Positions 1 to 9,459 of a stretch of 64,000 nucleotides of DNA are shown piece after piece. The stretch is taken from the NCBI RefSeq assembly GCF_001676785.2, contig NZ_CP015910.2, forward strand, positions 2,108,001 through 2,172,000, in the 5' to 3' direction. A model generated the notes under the pieces. That model saw nothing but the letters and a program-made list of their open reading frames with translations. It searched no databases and was not told the origin of the DNA. Source of the DNA: Brachyspira hyodysenteriae ATCC 27164. Lineage in GTDB: Bacteria > Spirochaetota > Brachyspiria > Brachyspirales > Brachyspiraceae. How positions within the stretch are numbered: position 1 is the first letter of the stretch; every line of letters starts with the position of its first letter. Both the position numbers and the translations under genes were made by a program.

Positions 1-1964
1 TTAATATAATTAACTATAGAATCAGGATCTATTTTATATATATTTTTTATAAATATTGTCCAAACATATATACCAAATATTTCTCTTCCAGAATAATCTA
101 ATGCATTTGAAATTTCAATATAATTTTCTATAGATAATTCATCTTTTTTTATAATATCTAGTAAACTATTAGAATAAGTTAATGTCAATCCTGATTTTTC
201 ATAATGATTATTAAATAAATATTTTTCCATTTTTATAAGCAATTCTGTTTTATCTGAAATTAATTCAATATCCTTATTAAAAATATCTGCCAATATTGTA
301 TAATTATTTTGATTTATATGAGATAAAGTATCAGATAAAGCTAAAAAAGCGATTATTTCATCATCATTTTTTAATTTATTATATTTTTCAATAAAACCAT
401 TTATATTATTTTTTAATACATAATCTATACTATTATTTTCTATATCATCTACTAAATATTTAATATATTTATTTTTGTATTTATTTTTATTATTTTTAAT
501 AACATCTTTCATATTGAAAAACTCAATTGAATTATTTAATATATTATAAATATATTCTCTTAATTTATCATTTTTTAATATATCAATATATAATACTCCA
601 AGAGGATATTCTACCATAACAGAGTTAATACTATTTGTAAGAGAATATAATAATACATTATTTCCTCTTTTTAATAATAAATACCTATCATGCATTTTTA
701 CATTGTTTATCGTTTTTAATATTACATTAGTATTTGTTAATTCAAATAATTTATAAATATTTGACAATTGAGATGATAAATAATCACTATTTTTTGAAGT
801 AGTAATTATTGTAATATTTCCAACAAGTCTATTAATCAATACCATCATATTTTGAGTAGAATTCATATTATTATCTTTATTATTTAAATCATCAAATGCA
901 TCAAAATACGGATCTATAAAAATTGCCTCATCTGATTCTTTAACAAGTTCTATCATCTTATTCACACATTCTGTACTATTTATCTTTTCAAACCAATAAC
1001 TTTCTGATGCATTAAACTTTGTATAATCACATCTATCATTTATAAATTTATCTTTTATGTATTGATTATAAATGATATAATCTTTTAATTCAGTATTATT
1101 TATTTTATCAATATAACTTATTTTTGAATGTATAGTATTATCTTTTAATGATATATTTCTTAAATCTTTATTTTTTTTACTTAGAATATCAGTTATACTC
1201 AATATATTTTGCATAATATGCATTTTTAAATCTATCTCTAATAATAGGTGATAATTTTCATAATATATAGATTCTCCAGTTTCATCAAATATTTCTAAAC
1301 TATACCCAGTTGGCAGCATTGATACAGTAATATTTTTTAAATAATCAATATTAACAATGTTAATAATACTATCAAAAATTATTTCATCATAAGAATAAAT
1401 GATAAGCCTTGCTATATTACCCAACACACTATCATCAAATGATAAATGGACTTCAGATGAATATATATCTATATTTATTTTAATAGGAGTATTATAAAAT
1501 AAAATATTATTCTCCATAATATAAAAAGTTCCAATAGGTATAGAATCATTATAAAAAAATGGAGCAGCATATTTTTTTAATTTTTCTACAATATTACTCA
1601 TATCAATATTACCAAAGTCATAATCATTAATAAATAATTTTTTAAATTTATGTAAACTAATAAAAGAATATAAATTTTTTGATTTATTTAATTTAGCCTC
1701 TGATATATATTTTATATCCATATCATTACCATTTTGTTTAAGTAAATCAAATGAAAAAATATTATCATTGATATATTTATTAATGAATTCATTATATTCA
1801 TTTTTATCTAAAATACTAAAAGATATTTCTATTTCAGAATCATTAAAAACAGGTAATTTATCTAAAAAACAAAAATTATCACACTTTATTACAAATCCAA
1901 AAAGAAATATTTTATCATTACCTAAAATTAAGTTATAAATATAACAAATATATTTTTTTTCCAT
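1..1964 (-). CDS. Large protein with phospholipase-D-like motifs, cut by left edge
   Basis: The minus strand is open without a stop from an ATG at 1964 to the left edge, giving 654 codons with no end in view. Start is preceded by a weak AGGAT-like site. Residues 349-355 read FIDPYFD and residues 425-431 read HDRYLLL followed by basic and glycine residues. An acidic-proline strand followed by an H-x-R/K block is the pattern of phospholipase-D-like catalytic modules, here with Arg in place of Lys. The N-terminal 330 residues and the C-terminal 200 residues resemble nothing I can name. No signal peptide or membrane segment is evident. Proteins of this build (for example the VPA1262 family) occur in defence-related loci, but that link is a guess. 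Codon use matches the neighbours. Function is unassigned; that it is a real gene is nearly certain. Confidence 0.8.
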   Translation of the reverse strand, partial: MEKKYICYIYNLILGNDKIFLFGFVIKCDNFCFLDKLPVFNDSEIEISFSILDKNEYNEFINKYINDNIFSFDLLKQNGNDMDIKYISEAKLNKSKNLYSFISLHKFKKLFINDYDFGNIDMSNIVEKLKKYAAPFFYNDSIPIGTFYIMENNILFYNTPIKINIDIYSSEVHLSFDDSVLGNIARLIIYSYDEIIFDSIINIVNIDYLKNITVSMLPTGYSLEIFDETGESIYYENYHLLLEIDLKMHIMQNILSITDILSKKNKDLRNISLKDNTIHSKISYIDKINNTELKDYIIYNQYIKDKFINDRCDYTKFNASESYWFEKINSTECVNKMIELVKESDEAIFIDPYFDAFDDLNNKDNNMNSTQNMMVLINRLVGNITIITTSKNSDYLSSQLSNIYKLFELTNTNVILKTINNVKMHDRYLLLKRGNNVLLYSLTNSINSVMVEYPLGVLYIDILKNDKLREYIYNILNNSIEFFNMKDVIKNNKNKYKNKYIKYLVDDIENNSIDYVLKNNINGFIEKYNKLKNDDEIIAFLALSDTLSHINQNNYTILADIFNKDIELISDKTELLIKMEKYLFNNHYEKSGLTLTYSNSLLDIIKKDELSIENYIEISNALDYSGREIFGIYVWTIFIKNIYKIDPDSIVNYI

Positions 1965-2321
1965 ATAACAATCCTAATTTAATTAATAACAATTATAAAT
2001 GATATTAATAAAAATAAACAATATATAGTACACAATACTACAATTATAGTAAATAAAATTTATAAAAGATATTTTTATGCTATAAAATAATAAAACACAA
2101 TAATTACAAATTAGAAATTACATAGAATATGATAATAAATAAAGAACTTAATAATGAAAGAAAACAAAATATTTTAAATCTCCTAAATAAATGCAAAGAA
2201 ACAGATAAAAGTTCAAACAATTAGCATCAGAAAATTATAAATATAAATTGAATACTAATATAAATAAGTATGAATTCAAACTTCTATATAAAAATAATTA
2301 TTTTTGGCATTATCTTATAAA
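1965..2321. other. Gene-free AT-rich gap with a possible broken small ORF
   Basis: This gap separates two minus-strand genes. It is almost entirely A and T and must hold the promoter of the left-edge gene, but no convincing -35/-10 pair stands out. The only coding-like stretch is on the plus strand, listed separately. Confidence 0.5.
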
Positions 2322-2325
2322 TTAA
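2129..2325 (+). pseudogene. Possible frameshifted small ORF remnant
   Basis: An ATG at 2129 opens 31 codons ending at TAG 2222-2224. A second frame, open from about 2212 to TAA 2323-2325, continues with coding-like composition (KYEFKLLYKNNYFWHYLIN). Joined by one frameshift near 2210 they would make about 65 residues rich in Lys, Asn and Tyr. The end overlaps the stop of the convergent TPR gene by a few bases. I do not recognise the product. It may be a decayed gene end or chance in AT-rich sequence. Confidence 0.25.
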
Positions 2326-4304
2326 TAATCAATATTATTATTTTTTAAAAACTCTATTGCAGGTTCTATATTTTCAGCTGCTAATTCTTTCATATTATCC
2401 ATAATTGCATTTATTTCATATTCATCATTATTTTTTAAAGCTGTTTGATAAGATTTATTAAAATACTCTAATGCTTCGCTGTTTAATTTATTATAATTTT
2501 CTATATTGTTTTTTTCTTTTAAAGCCAATCTTGATTTTACTTCGCCTATATTATTATAAGGCAAAGAAAGTTCAGAATTTATTTCCAATGCCTTATAAAA
2601 ATTTTCCAATGCTTTATCATATTCCTTTAATCTCACATAATAGCTTCCCAAATTATTAAAAGCATAATCATGTTGTTCATTTAATTTTACAGTCATTTTA
2701 TAATCTTTAAAAGATTCTTCATAATTTTTCAAAGCATCATTAGCAATGCCCCTATTATAATATGCCTCATCAAAATTGGGATTTAACTCTATAGCTTTGT
2801 CAAAATCCTTAATAGCTTCTTCATACAAACATAAATCAAGTTCAGCATTTCCCTTATAACTATATATTTCATAATTATCAGGCTCTAAATCTATAGCCTT
2901 ATTATAATCATCAATAGATTCTTTTACTAATCCTGCATTATGTTTGGCAATGGCTATCTTATAATAACAATCATTTCCAAGTTCTATAGCATTAGTATAA
3001 TTTTCTATAGCCTCATCATATTTTTTTAATATTTCATATACAATAGCTTTTAAATAAAATAAATAAGCTCTATCAGAATCTGAATCTATATTATATAAAG
3101 CTTCATCAAAATCTTTAATTGCATCATCATATAAATTCAAATTAATCTTTACCATAGCCCTTTCATAATAAGCATCTATATAAAGTTTATCCAATTCCAA
3201 AGTTTTATTATAATCATCAATAGCCTCTTCATAATGTTTTAAATCATACTTAGCATTTCCTCTGTAAAAATACGCATCAGGATAATCAGGATTGAGTTTT
3301 ATAAATGCATCAAAGTTATCAATAGCTTCTTCATATCTTTCTAATTCTAAATAACATATACCTAAACTATAATAAACAAATATATTATCAGAATCAATAA
3401 TATTATTAAAATCTTTTATAGCTTCTTCAAATAACTCTAAATTCTGTTTGCATAAAGCCATATTATAAACAGCTTCTTTATCATTAGGATTTAACTCTAA
3501 AACTTTATTGTAATCTTCTATAGCTTTATCATATTCTTCCAACTTAGAGTATGTTAAAGCCCTATTATAATAAGAATCAATATCATTTTTATTTAACTCT
3601 ATAACTCTATTATAATCATTTATAGCATTTTCAAACATATTTAAATTAGAATAAGCTAAAGCCCTATCATAATATATATAACTCTCATTAGGCAAATCAT
3701 CTAATGCAATACTAAAGTCTTTAATAGCCTCTTCAAATAAATTCAAATTAAATTTTGACAAACCTCTATAATAATAATATATATAATTAATTTCATCATA
3801 CTCTATTAATAGTTTATTAAAATCATCAATAGCTTCATTATGACTATTAATTTTAGCATAAGATAAAGCCCTAATAAAATAAGCATCTTTAAAATCAGGA
3901 TCTAATTCTAAAGTTTTATTAAAATCTTTTATAGCCTCTTCATATAATCCTAAATTATATTTAGAAACTCCCCTGCTATGATAAGCATTTCCATATTTAT
4001 CATTAAGCTCTAAAGTTTTATCAAAATATTTTAAAGACTCTTTATACATTTTTAAATTGCATTTAGAAGTACCTATATTATAATAAGCACTTATTAAAAT
4101 ATTATGCATATTATCAATTTCTTCATCGCTTGTTTCATCATCATCACTGCTGTAAATAATAAATTCATTATCAGAATAAAAAACTAAATCTTTATTATAA
4201 ATATCAATTATTTTTTCTAAGTTATAAATAGCTTCTTCATATCTTTTTTCTATAAAAGCATTTTTTCCTAATTCAAATAACTGCTGTATTTCTTCTTTTA
4301 TCAT
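2322..4304 (-). CDS. Tetratricopeptide repeat protein
   Basis: This 660-residue protein is almost entirely TPR repeats, about 15 units of 34 residues with the pattern YxxxGxxxxxLxxYEEAIxDFxxxLELNPxxxxA. An acidic insertion near residues 45-65 (SSDDDETSDEE) interrupts the first unit. There is no signal peptide, lipobox or membrane helix, so it is probably cytoplasmic. TPR arrays form superhelical scaffolds for protein-protein contacts; no enzymatic domain is attached, so the partner is unknown. The start at 4304 is preceded by an AGGAT-type site in its leader. Brachyspira genomes carry many such TPR genes (established knowledge). Real gene, function not determined. Confidence 0.9.
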   Translation of the reverse strand: MIKEEIQQLFELGKNAFIEKRYEEAIYNLEKIIDIYNKDLVFYSDNEFIIYSSDDDETSDEEIDNMHNILISAYYNIGTSKCNLKMYKESLKYFDKTLELNDKYGNAYHSRGVSKYNLGLYEEAIKDFNKTLELDPDFKDAYFIRALSYAKINSHNEAIDDFNKLLIEYDEINYIYYYYRGLSKFNLNLFEEAIKDFSIALDDLPNESYIYYDRALAYSNLNMFENAINDYNRVIELNKNDIDSYYNRALTYSKLEEYDKAIEDYNKVLELNPNDKEAVYNMALCKQNLELFEEAIKDFNNIIDSDNIFVYYSLGICYLELERYEEAIDNFDAFIKLNPDYPDAYFYRGNAKYDLKHYEEAIDDYNKTLELDKLYIDAYYERAMVKINLNLYDDAIKDFDEALYNIDSDSDRAYLFYLKAIVYEILKKYDEAIENYTNAIELGNDCYYKIAIAKHNAGLVKESIDDYNKAIDLEPDNYEIYSYKGNAELDLCLYEEAIKDFDKAIELNPNFDEAYYNRGIANDALKNYEESFKDYKMTVKLNEQHDYAFNNLGSYYVRLKEYDKALENFYKALEINSELSLPYNNIGEVKSRLALKEKNNIENYNKLNSEALEYFNKSYQTALKNNDEYEINAIMDNMKELAAENIEPAIEFLKNNNIDY

Positions 4305-4397
4305 TTATTTATCCTGAATAAAAAGTTCTAATTTGTATATTAGAATATTTTAATAATTTTTCAAGTAAAACAATAATTAAAAAATAAATACTAATAA

Positions 4398-4533
4398 TAA
4401 AAAGCAATTTTCGTTAAACTTTTAGGAGTAACCGATTCAGAGCTTAATGCTATATAATAAAAAAATCACCGTAAAAGAATTAGCCAAAAATATAACTAAT
4501 ATAACAAATTATAATAAAAATTCTTTATTCTAA
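4398..4533 (+). pseudogene. Possible degraded gene tail
   Basis: Two short adjoining plus-strand frames look coding. The first, after a run of TAA codons, reads KAIFVKLLGVTDSELNAI and then stops. The second, from ATG 4447 to TAA 4531-4533, reads MLYNKKITVKELAKNITNI and onward for 28 residues. A one-base shift near 4455 would join them. The fragment lies in the gap between two minus-strand genes and ends against the stop of the flavoprotein gene. Its family is not recognisable; chance is possible. Confidence 0.25.
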
Positions 4534-6165
4534 TTAATTATAAATTCTCTCAGCTATTGTTTTATTATTTTCTCTTTTTAGCTGAACTTTATAAATTTTA
4601 TCCGAAGAATATTTGAAATCCTCTCTGTAATGAGCCCCTCTGCTCTCATCTCTTTCAAGCATACTTAAAGCAATCATCTTAACACTTTCAAGAATCAAAT
4701 AAATTTCTATAGAACCATCTTTAATATTTTCTTTTATACTGTAATTGCTTCTAATCTCATAAATATTTCTTAAAAAAATTTCTATTTTTTCTTTGCTTCT
4801 CACAACTGATAAATTTTCACTTACTAATTCTCTTATTTTATCAAGTACTTCATTTTTTGTAAGCGTATTTTCTTTATCATCTTTTGAAATATCATCTATC
4901 CAATCATTAAACTCTTTTTCTATACTATTTAATTTTTTATTATTATGAAATTTATTATTTTTAATATATTTATAAGCATCTTTAACAGCATTGTTTCCAA
5001 ATACCAAAGCTCCGCCCACAGAATTTCCGCCTAGCCTATTAGCCCCTTCTATACCAGATGATAATTCTCCAATAGCATAAAGTCCATTAACACCGGTAAA
5101 TCCATTGCTGTCTATTTTTATGCCTCCATTACAGCTATGAGCAAAATGGGTTATTAAAGTTTCATCTTTAAGTAAATCAATATTCATTTCTTTCTTAAGC
5201 CAATCCAAATAAACAGTATAAAATTCTTCTTTGTCTTTATACAAATCTTCAGAATATTTTAATTTTACTCCGCTGTAAGGTATTTTTAAATCTATTTCAC
5301 TGCTTTCAAAATCTATGCTGAAAGGAGCATAAGCACTTCTTTCAATCCATAATTTTTTATTGTTATCATTGTTTATTCCGTCAAAAATTAATTTATTATC
5401 TTCATCATACATGCCAATACAATATTTTAAAGTATGCTCTCCAAACAAAACATTATATTTAGGTTTTAAATATGCAGGTATAAATTGAATAAACTCCATA
5501 TTTTGTGCATAAGCTCCAGCATCTAATGCAGTTATATGACAAGTACCATTAATTTTTTTGGGATACAAGCTATTTTTATAATTTCCTGCAATTCCTCCTG
5601 CAGCTAAAATTATCACTTTAGATTTTATAAAGAAAAATTTATCTTTATTTTGAAATATAGCTCCATAAACTTTATCATTATTTTTTATGATTCTTATTAA
5701 AGAACTTCCTTCAAATATTTTAAGTCTTTTATTTTTTCTGAAAATTTTATTAGCTCTTTTTCTAGCCCCATTCCAATCATTAATCAAAAAAATATTTCTT
5801 GAGTATTTAGCAAAACAAGCAGGTCTTGAATCTTTTCTAAGCCAAGGTTTAAAACCGATTCTTTTTAGAAGATAAACATCTCTTTTAATATTCTTAATAT
5901 AAGTTTTTATAAGCTCTGGATTTTCAACACCTTTACCCATATTAGTTATATCTTCATAATATTTATCATAATCATTTTCATCTTTTGTTGCCTGTATGCC
6001 TAATGTAGCCTTTAAAGGAAAATAAGAAGCTCCAAAACAAATCTTAGAAGAATCAGCAATGCATACTCTTTTAAAAACTTTCAATGCTCTTTCAGCAGCA
6101 ATAAGTCCAGCTATTCCTCCGCCTACAATCAATACATCACAATAAAATTCTTTGTTTATATTCAT
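4534..6165 (-). CDS. FAD-binding flavoprotein, fumarate reductase/L-aspartate oxidase type
   Basis: This 543-residue protein starts with a dinucleotide-binding fold (VLIVGGGIAGLIAAE, residues 11-25) and has the second FAD signature of the succinate dehydrogenase/fumarate reductase flavoprotein family near residues 360-378 (GLYAIGE, then GANRLGGNS). The HSCNGGIKI block near 340 corresponds to the substrate-side His region. The C-terminal helical domain ends with the RGAHYRED motif typical of these subunits. There is no signal peptide, flavocytochrome haem domain, or neighbouring iron-sulfur or membrane-anchor subunit, so a soluble oxidoreductase is more likely than a respiratory complex. L-aspartate oxidase, or a fumarate or related enoate reductase, are the main options. 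A decayed gene of the same superfamily lies at 18117. Confidence 0.85.
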   Translation of the reverse strand: MNINKEFYCDVLIVGGGIAGLIAAERALKVFKRVCIADSSKICFGASYFPLKATLGIQATKDENDYDKYYEDITNMGKGVENPELIKTYIKNIKRDVYLLKRIGFKPWLRKDSRPACFAKYSRNIFLINDWNGARKRANKIFRKNKRLKIFEGSSLIRIIKNNDKVYGAIFQNKDKFFFIKSKVIILAAGGIAGNYKNSLYPKKINGTCHITALDAGAYAQNMEFIQFIPAYLKPKYNVLFGEHTLKYCIGMYDEDNKLIFDGINNDNNKKLWIERSAYAPFSIDFESSEIDLKIPYSGVKLKYSEDLYKDKEEFYTVYLDWLKKEMNIDLLKDETLITHFAHSCNGGIKIDSNGFTGVNGLYAIGELSSGIEGANRLGGNSVGGALVFGNNAVKDAYKYIKNNKFHNNKKLNSIEKEFNDWIDDISKDDKENTLTKNEVLDKIRELVSENLSVVRSKEKIEIFLRNIYEIRSNYSIKENIKDGSIEIYLILESVKMIALSMLERDESRGAHYREDFKYSSDKIYKVQLKRENNKTIAERIYN

Positions 6166-6233
6166 ATTATCACTCTTAGATAATTTTTATAATTGAATAT
6201 ACTAAAAATTTTTAAGTTTGTCAATTTTTTGTT

Positions 6234-6298
6234 GTTCTTTTTCCCACCGCACGCCACAGGCGGACTTCGTCAAAGAACCAAAAAGTGCAAGGATAAAA
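6234..6298. repeat. GC-rich structured intergenic element
   Basis: A GC-rich island in an otherwise AT-only gap. GTTCTTT (6234-6240) pairs with AAAGAAC (6272-6278). Inside lie CGCC-aca-GGCG (6252-6262) and, directly abutting, GAC-ttc-GTC (6263-6271), giving a compact three-stem fold. The core CCGCACGC is shared with sequence beside the ankyrin-flanking repeats at 13210. A dispersed element is suspected; only one full copy is in the window. Confidence 0.5.
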
Positions 6299-6439
6299 TT
6301 AGTACTAAATAATACTAAAGTTGTCTTACATATAAGATAATTTATTAAATTAAAAAATTATTTTGAAAAAATATAGTTGTTTGGTATATATTAACATTTC
6401 ATTATATCATTACAATATTAGAATAATTTTATAAAATAA

Positions 6440-7783
6440 TCATTCTGTAAGTAATATATCAGCACTTCTATTTTTATATAATGCAAAAGATACTATCAAA
6501 GTAGCTATCTCGCTTATAGGCAGAACCAAAACCAAACCTATAAATCCGAAAATATTTGGAAGAGTTAATACCAATACAACAGGAAGAATCATACTCCTTA
6601 AAGCAGCAACAATTGCAGAAGCCCCAGCCTTTTGAACTGAAGTATAATATGCACTCATTATGATATTTATTCCAACCCCTATGAATGTAGGTATAGAGGT
6701 TCTTACAAAAAATAAAGCATCATCAAAAGTTTGATTATCAACATCTTTTAAAAGCGTATTAACAAGAAGACTAGGATTAATTAAAAGTATAATAGAACTT
6801 AATACCGATATAAAAGTAATTAAAAATACAGATATCTTTAAAAAATCTTTCATTCTGTTTTTATTTTTAGCACCATAAGAAACACTTACTAAAGGCTCTA
6901 ATGCCTCGCCTATTGAATATGCAAGCATTATAAAAAACATTATTGCATAATTAGCAACTGAATATACTAGTATGCCTCTGTTTCCTGAAATATTATATGC
7001 TGTTATATTAAAAAGCCAAGGAATGAGTCCTGATGAAAAATTGCTTAAAAACTCAGAAAATCCATTAAATGCAGCTTTTAGTATATATATCCAGCCTCCA
7101 TAAATTTTTATTATCTTTAATCTGCAATTAGGTTTGAAGAAATATAATAATCCCATTAAAAAAGCTATCATCTGAGATATTGCGGTAGCCCAAGCAGCTC
7201 CGGCAATTCCAAAATTAAAAACTATAATAAAAAGAGGATCTAAAACCATATTAGCTAAAGATGATACTATAAACATTGCAGAAGCAAATTTAGGGGAACC
7301 ATTAAGCCTTACAAACTGACTTAAAACATAAGCCATTCCCCAAAAAAATGTTGCAAATAGTACACCCTCTACATAATCCAATGATAATTCATAAACCTCA
7401 CCATGGGCACCAAAAAAAGGAAGAAGACTTTCCCTAAATATATACGCTATAATCAAAGGAAAACTAGCTATAGTAAGAACTACAATCAAAGTTTGAGTAA
7501 ATATTAAATTGGCACGTCTTATATTATTCTCACCTATACATTTTCCGGCAAGAGCAACAGAACCTATAGTAAGCATTACATAAATACCGAAAGACAAAGC
7601 AGTTATAGGCCATACTATATTTATTGCAGTAAAAGCCTCTGCCGATATAAAATGTGCTACAAAAAAACCGTCTACAAATACGGCAGCACTTCCCATTATC
7701 ATACCTAATATGCTGGGTATTGCAAATTTTGAAAATAAATTAATACTGCTGTTTTCTATTAAAGTTTTATTATTAAGTTCCAT
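6440..7783 (-). CDS. MATE family efflux transporter
   Basis: A 447-residue, very hydrophobic protein with about 12 predicted membrane helices in two related halves. This is the size and layout of multi-antimicrobial extrusion (MATE) pumps of the inner membrane, which export cationic drugs using a Na+ or H+ gradient. The N-terminal LFSKFAIPSILGMI segment and the DGFFVAH stretch in helix 1-2 fit the family. The start at 7783 follows an AAGGAAT ribosome site. A consensus promoter lies 124 bases upstream. The gene stands alone, with a GNAT gene divergent beside it. A second, only distantly similar MATE gene is at 58330. Substrate cannot be told from sequence. Confidence 0.92.
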   Translation of the reverse strand: MELNNKTLIENSSINLFSKFAIPSILGMIMGSAAVFVDGFFVAHFISAEAFTAINIVWPITALSFGIYVMLTIGSVALAGKCIGENNIRRANLIFTQTLIVVLTIASFPLIIAYIFRESLLPFFGAHGEVYELSLDYVEGVLFATFFWGMAYVLSQFVRLNGSPKFASAMFIVSSLANMVLDPLFIIVFNFGIAGAAWATAISQMIAFLMGLLYFFKPNCRLKIIKIYGGWIYILKAAFNGFSEFLSNFSSGLIPWLFNITAYNISGNRGILVYSVANYAIMFFIMLAYSIGEALEPLVSVSYGAKNKNRMKDFLKISVFLITFISVLSSIILLINPSLLVNTLLKDVDNQTFDDALFFVRTSIPTFIGVGINIIMSAYYTSVQKAGASAIVAALRSMILPVVLVLTLPNIFGFIGLVLVLPISEIATLIVSFALYKNRSADILLTE

Positions 7784-7906
7784 TAATTATTCCTTTAAAA
7801 TAAAAAGAAAAAATATTATAAGGATTATAAAAACATATACTAAAGAAAATTATTAAGATATAAAATAAACAACAAATTATTAATAGTATGTTTTTTGACT
7901 AAATAT

Positions 7907-7935
7907 ATTATATTCATATTATTATTTTATGTCAA
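7907..7935 (-). promoter_or_regulatory. Sigma70-type promoter of the MATE gene
   Basis: On the minus strand TTGACA (7930-7935) is followed by a 17-base spacer and TATAAT (7907-7912), a perfect consensus match. The transcript would have a leader of about 115 bases before the ATG at 7783. Confidence 0.75.
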
Positions 7936-8013
7936 GCTGATAATATATAATACTATATTTATAATTAATTAATAATAATATATAATAATTCTATATTATT
8001 AAAGGAAATCAAA

Positions 8014-8496
8014 ATGGAAACAATAAAATATAATGAAAAATATATTAAAGAAGTTATGAATATATGGAATGATACTATAAAAGAAGGTATATATTTTCCA
8101 CAAATAGAAACATTAAACAATGAAGAAGAAGCTCATAAATATTTCAGCTCACAAGACTATACAGGAATTTCTATATACAATGAAAAAGTTCTAGGAGTGT
8201 ATATACTTCATCCAAATAATATAGGAAGATGCGGACATATATCAAATGCCTCCTATGCTGTAAGTAAAGAATATAGAGGAAGAGGAATTGGAGAAATATT
8301 GGTAAGAGATTCTATTAAACAGGCAGCTAAATTAGGATATAAAATACTTCAATTTAATGCTGTAGTAATATCAAATACAAATGCTCATAAATTATATGAA
8401 AAAATCGGATTTAATAAAATAGGCATTGTAAAAAATGGATATATGAATAAAAACAATGAATATAAAGATATTGTACTCTATTATATAGATTTGTAA
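8014..8496 (+). CDS. GNAT family N-acetyltransferase
   Basis: A 160-residue protein of single-domain GNAT size. The acetyl-CoA pyrophosphate-binding loop is visible as EYRGRGIGEILVRDS near residues 88-102, and the C-terminal Asn/His/Tyr block (NTNAHKLYEKIGF) is the usual motif B. It transfers an acetyl group from acetyl-CoA to an amine; the acceptor is unknown. The start follows AAAGGAAATCAAA, a good ribosome site. It is monocistronic, divergent from the MATE gene and convergent with rnfB, with a shared terminator at 8521. The length and C-terminal IGIVKNGYMNKN-like ending resemble ribosomal or antibiotic acetyltransferases, but nothing settles this. Confidence 0.9.
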   Translation: METIKYNEKYIKEVMNIWNDTIKEGIYFPQIETLNNEEEAHKYFSSQDYTGISIYNEKVLGVYILHPNNIGRCGHISNASYAVSKEYRGRGIGEILVRDSIKQAAKLGYKILQFNAVVISNTNAHKLYEKIGFNKIGIVKNGYMNKNNEYKDIVLYYIDL

Positions 8497-8520
8497 TTAA
8501 ATATTATTAATGATATAAAA

Positions 8521-8557
8521 AAACAAGGATAATAATTATTAATTACTATCCTTGTTT
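8521..8557. terminator. Bidirectional hairpin terminator
   Basis: AAACAAGGATA (8521-8531) pairs with TATCCTTGTTT (8547-8557) around a 15-base loop. A-rich and T-rich flanks on both sides let it serve the acetyltransferase gene and the convergent rnf operon. Confidence 0.8.
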
Positions 8558-8578
8558 ATAATTTTCAATTAAATAGTC

Positions 8579-9421
8579 TTACGCTTTTTTTAAAGGTACA
8601 GGAAGGCTTTTTACTGAATTTACTTTTTCATCAGTAATAGCTTTAGTAGGACATTTAGCTATACTTTCATTTGTAACAGCATAATCCTCATAATTAACTA
8701 TAGCAAGATAATTATCAACTTTCATACCGCCTTCTTTAGTATTTTTAACACATATATTACAACCTATACATGCTTTGTCGCAAGCTTTTTTAGCAATAGG
8801 ACCTTTATCTTTAGATTTACAGTAAACATGTATATCTTGAGAAACAGGGTGAATTTCGATAAGTTTCTGAGGACAAGCTTTAACACAAGCACTGCAAGAA
8901 ACACATTTATCTTCAACTATAACAGGCATTCCTGTTTCTTCATCTTTAATAATTGCACCAAAATCGCAAGCTTTCATACAATCATAAAAGCCAACACATC
9001 CATAAGAACATTCTTTATTTCCGCCAGCCATAACAGCAGAAACACAAGTAGGAGCACCTTTATAAACTCTATTAGATTTAGCTATTCCATTATGTCCATG
9101 GCAGAAAATATATGCTCTTGTTCTTTCTTTTTGTTCAGGAGCTACTTTACCTAAAAAATCAGCAACTTTAGAAGCAGTATTAGCACCTCCTACAGAACAG
9201 CCGTCTACAGGAGCTTTATCATCAACTAAAGCCTTAGCAAACTGAGCACAACCTGGGAAACCGCATCCTCCGCAGTTAGCACCTGGAAGCATTTCAGTAA
9301 GTGTTGTAACTCTTTCATCAACTTCAACTTTGAAAATTTTTGAAGAAAATATCAATAAAACAGCCAATATCAAAGCAATTAAGCCTGAAGATATTGAAGC
9401 TACTAAAACAGATGTCATCAT
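8579..9421 (-). CDS. rnfB: Rnf complex iron-sulfur subunit B
   Basis: A 280-residue subunit of the membrane Rnf ferredoxin:NAD oxidoreductase, which couples electron transfer to Na+ or H+ export. An N-terminal membrane helix (residues 7-27) is followed by the conserved Cys cluster CGGCGFPGC plus Cys75 (C50, C53, C58, C75) typical of RnfB. Then come several ferredoxin-like 4Fe-4S motifs, including CVGFYDCMKAC, CVSCSACVKAC and CIGCNIC. It is the last gene of rnfE-rnfA-rnfB, 38 bases after rnfA, and ends at the terminator at 8521. Start at 9421 has AAGGAT upstream; a second Met follows immediately, so the exact start may be one codon later. Confidence 0.95.
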   Translation of the reverse strand: MMTSVLVASISSGLIALILAVLLIFSSKIFKVEVDERVTTLTEMLPGANCGGCGFPGCAQFAKALVDDKAPVDGCSVGGANTASKVADFLGKVAPEQKERTRAYIFCHGHNGIAKSNRVYKGAPTCVSAVMAGGNKECSYGCVGFYDCMKACDFGAIIKDEETGMPVIVEDKCVSCSACVKACPQKLIEIHPVSQDIHVYCKSKDKGPIAKKACDKACIGCNICVKNTKEGGMKVDNYLAIVNYEDYAVTNESIAKCPTKAITDEKVNSVKSLPVPLKKA

Positions 9422-9459
9422 TTTTATTATCCTTATTAAATACTTCTAACACTTAATAA

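Noticed and set aside
8828-9154. Open frame of 108 codons opposite rnfB
   Set aside because: Shadow frame, Ser/Asn/Phe-rich, without a ribosome site.
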